A stretch of DNA of 48,912 nt from contig CALIBP010000041.1 in assembly GCA_938048165.1 (NCBI GenBank), forward strand, positions 1-48,912, read 5' to 3'. A program made the position numbers and the translations under genes. The DNA comes from an uncultured Alphaproteobacteria bacterium. GTDB taxonomy: Bacteria > Pseudomonadota > Alphaproteobacteria > MPNO01 > UBA2964. Under the pieces are notes generated by a model. The model searched no databases. It saw only the letters and a list, made by a program, of their open reading frames with translations, and was not told the origin of the DNA. Positions within the stretch are counted from its first letter, which is position 1, and every line of letters begins with the position of its first letter. This document shows, one piece after another, positions 32,331 to 39,000 of the stretch.

Positions 32331-34124
32331 CTAGAGCGCGCCGTGCTCCTCTTCGCGGGCGCGAACGATGGCATTGTTATAGGCGAGCATAACTTCGACT
32401 TCGTGAACGACACCGATCATCTGCATTGAGTCAGTGTCTTCAACTACCGCCACATGCTCTTCATGGACGTCCTCCATGAGTTTGATCGCGACTTCCAGAT
32501 CTGTTTCACGCATTAAGACCGGTGGATTTGGCCGCGTAACATCAGCCGCGTTGAGGAGGCCATCCAGAGACGGGTCATAGGCCGCTTCTGCAACATCCGA
32601 CAAGTCAATCGTCCCAACCAGCGCGCCGTTATCATCCAGAACAAAAAGCTGTGCATGAGGGGCCTGGTGAAGTTTCTCGCGCAATTCCGCAATCGGCGTC
32701 TGTCGTGAAACACTCATATAAGTCGAGGTCATGACGTCACCAATGTGAACTTCGGCGAGAAATCCGGCTTCCCTGCCCCGCGCCAAATTCACGCCTCGCT
32801 TCTGCAACTGCCAGGAAAAGAAGGAGCCCCCGAATGCCTGCTGCGTGATCACGGATGCAATCACAACAGCCACCATCACCGCTATGATAAAGGAATAATT
32901 GTTCGCACCCGTCAGCTCAAAGACGATCAAAATGGTTGAAAGCGGTGCTCCTAAGACCGCTCCCGCGACAGCCCCCATCCCCACCAGCGTATAGGCGCTA
33001 TGGCCAGAAGACAGGTGTGGAAACGCCTCCGTGGCAATAATTCCAAAGGAACCGCCAAGCATGGCACCAAGAAACAGTGACGGGCTAAACACGCCACCGG
33101 CAAAGCCAGAACCCAGACTGATCGCCACCGCAGCGGTTTTAGCTGCCAAAAGGGCCAATAACATCCCAAGCGCGATCTGCTCTTTCATCGCCGCGTCCGT
33201 TGCGCCATAGCCAACGCCAAGGACTTGCGGAAAGACCAGCGCAATAAGCCCAATGAGTAAGCCACCCACGGCTGGATGAACCCAGCGTGGTAACGGCATC
33301 TTGTTAGACATATCCTGGGCAAAAATGATGCTTTTCATCAAAATGATAGCCACCAAGGCGCTGACGACCCCCAGTAAAGCGAAGGCAGGGAACTCAAGAT
33401 AAGAGACAATTGAATGGCTGGGAGCGACGAAGGCGGAGAAATCGCCGAAATGCCCCCGCGAAATGATTGTCCCGGTAACCGATGCCAGGGCAATCGGTGC
33501 CAGTGCCGACAACGCGTAATGACCGATAATGACTTCGAGGGCGAAAATCGTCCCAGCGATGGGGGCGTTAAAGGAAGCCGAAATAGCCGCCGCCGCGCCA
33601 CATCCCAAGAGGTTGATCGTAATCGTTCGACTGACTCCCAGCCTCCGCGATATCCACGAGGACAACCCAGCGCCAAGATGCACCACGGGCCCCTCTCGGC
33701 CGACCGAGCCGCCAACGCCTATCGATGCTGCACTTACAACAGCGGCGCCCAAAGTCGATCTGATATCCATTCTGCCGGAATGCAACGAAATACCTTCCAT
33801 AACATCAGCGACCCCGCGCGGGCGGCCACCAGGCATAAAGAAATGGATAAACAGCCCAATAAACAGGCCGCCGATTGTTGGAACGGCAATGATCTGCCAT
33901 GGCGGAAGATCTTGAGCGTGGGTGTAGAGCGTTTCAGCAAAGGTGCCAAACGTCAGCCCCTGTACCAGCCGATAAAGATAGCCAAACCCGATTGCGCCAT
34001 AGGCAGCGATAGCACCCATAATTATTGCGAGAACCAGCAACACAAGCTGATCATTGCGCAGGAATCGGCGCATTTCTTCTAATATGCGTCCTCGTGGTTC
34101 ACCACGACTGGACAACAGGCTCAC
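32331..34124 (-). CDS. ClC-family chloride transporter or channel with CBS domains
   Basis: A ClC membrane domain of about ten or more helices (about residues 25-440) is followed by a C-terminal CBS pair (about 465-590, IGDVMTSTYMSV and VLMRETDLEVAI). The gating glutamate is present as Glu144 in GSVGREGP, and GSGFAGGVFSPSLFLGA is conserved. Two other positions differ from the E. coli exchanger. The internal proton glutamate is Val198 (FALEVI where the exchanger has IIEEM), and the central tyrosine region reads SFFSW. The usual GSGIP loop reads GGRPRGV. Translation starts at GTG 34124. Anion transport is secure; exchange versus channel activity is not. Confidence 0.9.
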   Translation of the reverse strand: MSLLSSRGEPRGRILEEMRRFLRNDQLVLLVLAIIMGAIAAYGAIGFGYLYRLVQGLTFGTFAETLYTHAQDLPPWQIIAVPTIGGLFIGLFIHFFMPGGRPRGVADVMEGISLHSGRMDIRSTLGAAVVSAASIGVGGSVGREGPVVHLGAGLSSWISRRLGVSRTITINLLGCGAAAAISASFNAPIAGTIFALEVIIGHYALSALAPIALASVTGTIISRGHFGDFSAFVAPSHSIVSYLEFPAFALLGVVSALVAIILMKSIIFAQDMSNKMPLPRWVHPAVGGLLIGLIALVFPQVLGVGYGATDAAMKEQIALGMLLALLAAKTAAVAISLGSGFAGGVFSPSLFLGAMLGGSFGIIATEAFPHLSSGHSAYTLVGMGAVAGAVLGAPLSTILIVFELTGANNYSFIIAVMVAVVIASVITQQAFGGSFFSWQLQKRGVNLARGREAGFLAEVHIGDVMTSTYMSVSRQTPIAELREKLHQAPHAQLFVLDDNGALVGTIDLSDVAEAAYDPSLDGLLNAADVTRPNPPVLMRETDLEVAIKLMEDVHEEHVAVVEDTDSMQMIGVVHEVEVMLAYNNAIVRAREEEHGAL

Positions 34125-34212
34125 TACACACTCCAGCGTTAAACTGTTTGCACACTATGCCATTCTTTTGGCTAGTCCGCAGGAATATAACGGAAAAACA
34201 CAAACTTTCTGT

Positions 34213-34236
34213 TATCGAAATAAAAATTTAGCGATA
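34213..34236. promoter_or_regulatory. AT-rich interrupted palindrome upstream of the selenoprotein gene
   Basis: TATCGAAAT (34213-34221) pairs with ATTT (34226-34229) and CGATA (34232-34236), with four A bases between the arms and a two-base AG interruption. It lies about 45 bases before the selenoprotein start, in the spacer shared with the divergent ClC gene, so it could be an operator for either. The assignment is only positional. Confidence 0.3.
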
Positions 34237-34278
34237 GGGTCACAGTTGGAGCATCTGACTGATTTTTGGAGTTTCATA

Positions 34279-34944
34279 ATGGCCATCTCTCTGCCGCCAG
34301 AATTCGAAGAAAGGCTCGCGAGAACAACCGACGCAGAATTGAAAACACGTGGGATGACGCTCGCCGACATGCGTGCATCCTATGAAGCCCGAGTTCTCCG
34401 CGACGAACAAACCTCCCCAAAGCTTGGCGAGATAGCCCCAGATGTCACATTGGAACAACTCGATGCGACCGGCAAACGAACGGGCGAATTCACTTCACTC
34501 TCTGAATTACGCGGCAAACCAACTGGCCTGATCTTCGGCTCTTTCACCTGACCGCCTTTTCGCCGCGAGGCCGTGCGTCTCGACGAAATCGCCAAAAAAT
34601 ATGCCGACCAGATGCAGTTCTACTGCATTTATATCAAGGAGATTCACCCGGACGACGGGGTGCAGGTCCAATCCAATATCGAGGAAGGGATCATCTTTGA
34701 TCAACCAACAACAGAGGATGCCCGCGCCGAAATTGCCGCTACCTGTATGCTGCGTTTCAATTTTTCCTTTCCCATGCTGCTCGACAACATGACCGATGAA
34801 GCAGAGGCAAAATATGTTGCCCTACCGGAACGGCTATATGTGCTGGATGCCAATGGCCGCGTGACATTTAAGGGTGGTCTCGGGCCTCACTGTTTCGACC
34901 CGGCGGCCTGGGAAATAGCGATTAAGGAACTCGTCACCTCTTAA
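34279..34944 (+). CDS. Deiodinase-like selenoprotein (Sec at in-frame UGA)
   Basis: Read through the TGA at 34549-34551, this frame encodes 221 residues with a thioredoxin fold of the iodothyronine deiodinase family. The TGA is codon 91 and gives GSFT-U-PPF, the exact setting of selenocysteine in deiodinases. The downstream half continues the family with KEIHPDDGV (Glu121 and His123 at the conserved positions), LPERLYVLD and GGLGPHCFDP near the C-terminus. The ATG at 34279 has TTGGAG seven bases upstream. Without read-through both halves would be useless fragments. Bacterial homologues are probably redox enzymes, not hormone deiodinases. The sel genes needed for Sec insertion are not in the window. 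Confidence 0.88.
34558..34588 (+). promoter_or_regulatory. Candidate bacterial SECIS hairpin
   Basis: Six bases after the UGA, TTTCG (34558-34562) pairs with CGAAA (34584-34588). Inside that, CGAG (34566-34569) pairs with CTCG (34579-34582). A G-U and a C-G pair then extend the upper stem and leave a five-base CGUGC loop that contains GU. The loop is about 20 bases from the UGA, in the range known for SelB-dependent bacterial SECIS elements. The hairpin lies within coding sequence, as bacterial SECIS elements do. Confidence 0.7.
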
Positions 34945-34950
34945 GAACCG

Positions 34951-35442
34951 CTATATCGACCTTAATGCAGGAACCTTGATCACCCGGCCCAGATGGGTGA
35001 TCTCGGGCAGATTATTGTGGGCGTCGAGAAGACTGGAGAGGGCCTCAAGTTTTTCAGCAGGCATCGGTGCCACCCGCCGCGTTGATAGATCAACATGTAG
35101 CGACAAGAATTCACAAGTTGCCGCAAGGTATCCGTCTGCCACGTGATACATCTCGTGATAATGGTGCAGACGTTTTTCATCAAAACCAACGAGACGGGTT
35201 TCGCAGCGCACCTCATCACCTTCGACAACCTCTTTATTATAGGTGATGTGATGCTCAACCGCGAAGGTGCTGCCAGTTGTTGCCTCGCGATAGTCCCTGC
35301 CCAGCCCAACATAGCTAAAGAACGCATCAACGGCATGATCAAACACCAGCGTGTAATAGGCGACGTTCATATGCCGGTTATAATCGGTCCATTTGGGCAG
35401 AATGGTCTCCTGCCATAGGGTTAGTGGTGCTGGATGCTTCAT
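34951..35442 (-). CDS. 4HBT-type acyl-CoA thioesterase
   Basis: This is a 163-residue single hotdog-fold protein. The segment WTDYNRHMNVAYY near residues 18-30 carries the family motif with Asp20, His24 and Asn26, and resembles the carnitine-pathway (betainyl-CoA) thioesterases as well as general 4-hydroxybenzoyl-CoA-type enzymes. It most likely hydrolyses a short or polar acyl-CoA in the cytoplasm. It lies 18 bases downstream of the acyl-CoA synthetase alpha-like gene on the same strand, which suggests a shared CoA-ester pathway. The true substrate is not visible. Confidence 0.85.
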   Translation of the reverse strand: MKHPAPLTLWQETILPKWTDYNRHMNVAYYTLVFDHAVDAFFSYVGLGRDYREATTGSTFAVEHHITYNKEVVEGDEVRCETRLVGFDEKRLHHYHEMYHVADGYLAATCEFLSLHVDLSTRRVAPMPAEKLEALSSLLDAHNNLPEITHLGRVIKVPALRSI

Positions 35443-35460
35443 GTCGCCACCGTCTTAGTC

Positions 35461-36852
35461 TTAAGCGAGTCCTTTGCGACACTGTGTCATGATATCCAGC
35501 ACTTTGAATGGATCTTCGATCCGTGGATAGGTCGGCACGCCCTTTGGCTCAAGGAATGCCTTAGCTGCCGCATTGCTATTTTCATCACCCGAGAAAGAGA
35601 CGTAAATCGGCTTATCCGGGAACCGTTTCTTCTGATCAATAATGAAGTCGAGCTTCATTTCGCCTAGCTCATCAGCCAAGATCAAAATCGTCACAACGGA
35701 ATCAACATTTGGATCTTCAAGCAACGCCGTCATGGATTCGCGCCAGGCAAACTCCATGCCGTTAACGGTCGCCGAAGGGAAAATATCCACCGGGTTCGTA
35801 ATATTGATAAAAGGCGGGCTGATTTCCTCGAGCCGCGCCTGTGTCTTTGCCGTTATCTTAGAAAATTCCAGCCCGGTCCGTTGCTTACAGATATCTGAAA
35901 TATGAACAATGAACGCGCCGGAAGGCGATACAAAACCAACGCGGTTGCCCGCCGGGACTGGCATTAACGCGGCTGCTTTCGCCACTGTAAATAAATGCGT
36001 AAACTCATCGATGCGCACCACGCCCGCCTGTTTCAGGGCGCCATCGAGAATATTGTCGTCCGACCCTAATGACGCCGTATGAGACATCGCCGCTTTGGCG
36101 CCATCTTCGGTCGCACCACCTTTGAGCATAACGACCGGCTTCTTTTTTGTGACTTTACGGGCGATCTCGAGAAACTTATGCGGGCGATGCAGGCTTTCGA
36201 GATACACAAAAATAGCTCCGGTCTCGGGATCATCAGCAAGAAATTCCAGAACATCAGCCTCGTCAATATCGACGGCATTGCCAAGCCCAATACAGCGCGC
36301 CACGCCATAATGTTCGCCCGACATGATAGAGCGCATCATCGCACCCGTAAAATTGCCGGTCTGTGCAATATAAGAAATTGGCCCTTTCGGGATATTGCCT
36401 AACGGAAAAAAGCTGGAGGTGAAATTCGCCGGCGTTGAAATATGACCAGCCGTATTGGGCCCGAGAACGCGAACGCCGGTTCGAACGATCACCGCCTTAA
36501 GTTCCGCTTGCAAGTCTTCACCGGCGTGATCAACCTCAGCGAAACCACCTGCTGCTAGCACGACGGACTGGATACCCCGTTCCGCACAATCGGCAATTGC
36601 TTGCGGAGTTTGCGCCGCCGGTAACATCACAATTCCCATATCAACGCCCTTTGGAAGAGCCTCAATTGTTTTCGAGACAGCGAAACCGCAAATTTCCCCA
36701 CCGCGGGGATTTACCGGGTGTATTTTGCCCTTAAAGCCATTAGCAATGAGGTTTTCGATGACAGTGCGTCCCGGCTTTCCAGGCGTGGCGGAAGCCCCTA
36801 CGACAGCAACGGAACGCGGATCGAAGAAAGAACTAAGCTTGGATTTAGACAC
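35461..36852 (-). CDS. ADP-forming acyl-CoA synthetase alpha-subunit-like protein
   Basis: This 463-residue protein has an N-terminal CoA-binding Rossmann domain (FFDPRSVAVVGASATPGKPG near residue 9) and two succinyl-CoA-synthetase-like flavodoxin domains. The phosphohistidine motif AMSHTASLG places the catalytic His at 258, almost the same position as in archaeal ADP-forming acetyl-CoA synthetase alpha chains. The enzyme class interconverts an acyl-CoA and free acid with phosphorylation of ADP. No ATP-grasp beta subunit, fused or adjacent, is present in the window, so it must work with a partner encoded elsewhere or have another role. It heads a two-gene operon with the thioesterase. Confidence 0.85.
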   Translation of the reverse strand: MSKSKLSSFFDPRSVAVVGASATPGKPGRTVIENLIANGFKGKIHPVNPRGGEICGFAVSKTIEALPKGVDMGIVMLPAAQTPQAIADCAERGIQSVVLAAGGFAEVDHAGEDLQAELKAVIVRTGVRVLGPNTAGHISTPANFTSSFFPLGNIPKGPISYIAQTGNFTGAMMRSIMSGEHYGVARCIGLGNAVDIDEADVLEFLADDPETGAIFVYLESLHRPHKFLEIARKVTKKKPVVMLKGGATEDGAKAAMSHTASLGSDDNILDGALKQAGVVRIDEFTHLFTVAKAAALMPVPAGNRVGFVSPSGAFIVHISDICKQRTGLEFSKITAKTQARLEEISPPFINITNPVDIFPSATVNGMEFAWRESMTALLEDPNVDSVVTILILADELGEMKLDFIIDQKKRFPDKPIYVSFSGDENSNAAAKAFLEPKGVPTYPRIEDPFKVLDIMTQCRKGLA

Positions 36853-36950
36853 AAGAGACCTACTTTAAAAAATAGTGGCAGAGCATAGCGAAGTCATCAC
36901 AGCCGCGATAGGCTTATGCCAAACACCGCGCAATGTTAATAGGTGAAAAA

Positions 36951-37673
36951 ATGTCATATGAAGTTGTCACACTCGATGTCCAGGGGAGCGCCATGGACTG
37001 CCTTGTCTTTAAACCACAGGGCGACGGTCCTTTTCCGGGCGTTGTCGTCGCTCAGCACATTCCGAATGCCCATGACGGACTAGAAGCAGATCCCTTCACC
37101 ATTGATATCGGGGACAAGTTTATTGCGAAGGGCTATGCCTGTGTTATTCCCTTCATTTTCCACTGGTGGCCGGTCGGCACCGATCTCGAGATCAAGCGCG
37201 AGGAATGGGACGATGCCAAAACGATCGCCGACCTGGATGCCGCTTGTGGATTGCTCACCAGTCTTGATGGCATTGATACTGATCGTATCGCGATCATGGG
37301 TCATTGCTGGGGTGGCCGTATGTCCTGGCTTGGGGCTTGCCATAATCCGCAATATAAAGTCCTCGGCACCCTCTATGGCGGTCGCATAAAAATAGGCATG
37401 GGTGAAGGTAACCCTGCCCCGATTGATCTCGTCGGCAACATGAAGTGCGACGTCATCGGGATTTTTGGCAAAGAAGATCAAAACCCCTCTCAGGAGGATG
37501 TTGCCGATCTTGATGCTGCCCTCACCGCTGCCGGGATTGATCATGAGTTCCACAGCTATGACGGCGCCGGCCACGGTTTTCAGGACTTTGTCACGGAAGA
37601 TCGCTACCGACCCGAAGCAACCGAAGATTCCTGGACAAAACTATTTGCGTATTTCGACGCCCGCCTGCAATGA
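36951..37673 (+). CDS. Dienelactone hydrolase family protein
   Basis: This 240-residue alpha/beta hydrolase has the cysteine nucleophile typical of dienelactone hydrolases. The triad can be assigned as Cys119 (GHCWGG), Asp176 (GKEDQ) and His208 (GAGHGF). There is no signal peptide, so it acts in the cytoplasm; the substrate is unknown. An in-frame ATG exists at 36933, but the ATG at 36951 has AGGTGA five bases upstream and gives the usual N-terminus MSYEVVTLDV. The TPP riboswitch begins 47 bases after its stop, so it belongs to a different transcript from the operon that follows. Confidence 0.88.
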   Translation: MSYEVVTLDVQGSAMDCLVFKPQGDGPFPGVVVAQHIPNAHDGLEADPFTIDIGDKFIAKGYACVIPFIFHWWPVGTDLEIKREEWDDAKTIADLDAACGLLTSLDGIDTDRIAIMGHCWGGRMSWLGACHNPQYKVLGTLYGGRIKIGMGEGNPAPIDLVGNMKCDVIGIFGKEDQNPSQEDVADLDAALTAAGIDHEFHSYDGAGHGFQDFVTEDRYRPEATEDSWTKLFAYFDARLQ

Positions 37674-37681
37674 GGCACAAC

Positions 37682-37709
37682 TTGACGTTCAAATAACGTC
37701 AGTCATAAT
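37682..37709 (+). promoter_or_regulatory. Promoter of the TPP-riboswitch operon
   Basis: TTGACG (37682-37687) and CATAAT (37704-37709) are 16 bases apart and each matches the sigma70 consensus at five of six positions. Transcription would start about seven bases later, just ahead of the aptamer. A perfect inverted repeat, TGACGTT (37683-37689) and AACGTCA (37695-37701), overlaps the -35, so a repressor may act here in addition to the riboswitch. Confidence 0.6.
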
Positions 37710-37720
37710 AAATCCACTTG

Positions 37721-37829
37721 TTCCCAGGGGAGCCTCGTTAGGAGGCTGAGATCCCGCCAGCATTACCACTCACGGTGCTGCAACGCGGAGACCCTTCGAA
37801 CCTGATCCGGGTTATGCCGGCGTAGGGAA
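37721..37829 (+). promoter_or_regulatory. TPP riboswitch (thi box)
   Basis: The RNA aptamer that binds thiamin pyrophosphate is clearly present. TTCCC (37721-37725) pairs with GGGAA (37825-37829) as P1. AGCCTC/GAGGCT forms the next hairpin and ends in the invariant CUGAGA (37746-37751). CCGC/GCGG and CAGCA/TGCTG form the variable arm. The second conserved half reads ACCCTTCGAACC then TGATCCGGGT and ATGCCGGCGTAGGGA up to 37828. The downstream gene starts 88 bases later. CATCC (37856-37860) can pair with GGATG (37905-37909) over the ribosome binding site, which suggests translational control; a weak stem before TTTTT at about 37892 leaves early termination possible. Confidence 0.95.
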
Positions 37830-37916
37830 AGGGAAATCGTGCTTGTTACCCCCTTCATCCCTGCATTTTTGGCAACCGGATTCAGGCCGTGTTTTTGCTC
37901 GTGAGGATGTCTGTTT

Positions 37917-38996
37917 GTGACCGAGGCGCAGATCATTGAGACCCTACTCGATTTCATCGCTGCCGATAGCACCAGTGACGATCAATTCAATGCGCTCGCG
38001 TTGCAGATATTTGCCTATCAATTCGAAAATAACGTCCCCTATCAGCGCTTCTGCCGCCAGCGCGAAAAAACACCGCGAACCGTACAGAACTGGCGGAGCA
38101 TTCCTGCAGTTCCGATCAATGGCTACAAAGATCTAACACTCAGCTGTTGTGACCCCGAATCCGCAGAGCGGATTTTCATGACCAGCGGTACGACTAAAGA
38201 CGGAGTCCGGGGAAAATGTCATCACCCATCACTGTCGGTCTACGACGCCTCGATGATTACGGCTTTTCGCCAACGCTTTATGCAGGAACACGCCTCGCTG
38301 CGGATGGGCATCCTGTTTTCAACAGAACAGACAATGCCCAATTCTTCGCTGGCGCATTATTTGGCTTTAGCGCTCGATAAGTTCGGGTCAGACGGCAGCC
38401 GCTATTTTTTCAATGATGGCGGGCTGGATAGTGAACAGCTCTTTGCGGAACTGGAGCGTGCCGTACAAACTGGCGAACCCTATGCCCTGCTTGGTGCCAG
38501 TTTCAGTTTTGTTCATGTGATGGACGAGATGGACCGTCTCGGCAAAACTGTTTCGCTACCGGAAGGCAGCAGAATCCTCGATACCGGTGGCTTTAAGGGC
38601 CAGTCACGCGAACTGGAGCTCGATGAGTTTTATGATCTCCTCGAAGCCCGTTTTGGTGTTCCGCGGGGTCAATGCATCAATATGTATGGCATGACCGAAC
38701 TCAGCACGGAGTTTTACGACTGGGGCAACGCCACCTGCCCTTCCGTTAAATCCGGACCCCACTGGATACGCAGCCAAATCGTCAATCCGTTGACGGGCGA
38801 AGAACTGCCGAAAGGAGAAAAAGGCGTTCTGGTTCATTGCGACCTCGCCCATTTTAATTGTGTCTCGTCAATCCTCACTGAAGATGCCGGTATCGAAGTC
38901 GATGACGGTTTCCTGTTGCTCGGGCGTGCCGAGGGTGCCGAAGCCAAAGGCTGCTCGATGGCGGTCGATGAGTTCCTGAAAGCAGCGCAGGGGTAA
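37917..38996 (+). CDS. LuxE-like acyl-protein synthetase
   Basis: This 359-residue protein belongs to the LuxE family, which activates a carboxylic acid with ATP and holds it as a thioester before passing it to the LuxC reductase. The adenylate-forming loop FMTSGTTKDGVRG lies near residue 89, with INMYGMTELS near 261. Cys346, 13 residues from the C-terminus, matches the position of the acylated cysteine of Vibrio LuxE. The start is GTG 37917 with GAGGA nine bases upstream; no in-frame ATG upstream suits. It is the first gene after the TPP riboswitch and is followed four bases later by the LuxC-like gene. The substrate is unknown; context points to a thiamin-related acid. Confidence 0.85.
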   Translation: MTEAQIIETLLDFIAADSTSDDQFNALALQIFAYQFENNVPYQRFCRQREKTPRTVQNWRSIPAVPINGYKDLTLSCCDPESAERIFMTSGTTKDGVRGKCHHPSLSVYDASMITAFRQRFMQEHASLRMGILFSTEQTMPNSSLAHYLALALDKFGSDGSRYFFNDGGLDSEQLFAELERAVQTGEPYALLGASFSFVHVMDEMDRLGKTVSLPEGSRILDTGGFKGQSRELELDEFYDLLEARFGVPRGQCINMYGMTELSTEFYDWGNATCPSVKSGPHWIRSQIVNPLTGEELPKGEKGVLVHCDLAHFNCVSSILTEDAGIEVDDGFLLLGRAEGAEAKGCSMAVDEFLKAAQG

Positions 38997-39000
38997 ATAG

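Noticed and set aside
33414-34082. 222-codon open frame on the + strand opposite the ClC gene
   Set aside because: It is antisense to conserved ClC helices, and its composition (runs of Arg, Asn, Gln) is that of a shadow frame.
34549-34551. TGA as a nonsense mutation or sequencing error that makes a pseudogene
   Set aside because: It falls exactly at the deiodinase selenocysteine, both flanks keep the family sequence in the same frame, and a suitable hairpin follows. A cysteine codon error cannot be excluded without resequencing.
37871-37896. Intrinsic terminator between the aptamer and the LuxE-like gene
   Set aside because: Only a three-base GGC/GCC or CGG/CCG stem precedes the TTTTT, too weak to call by eye; kept only as an alternative mechanism in the riboswitch entry.
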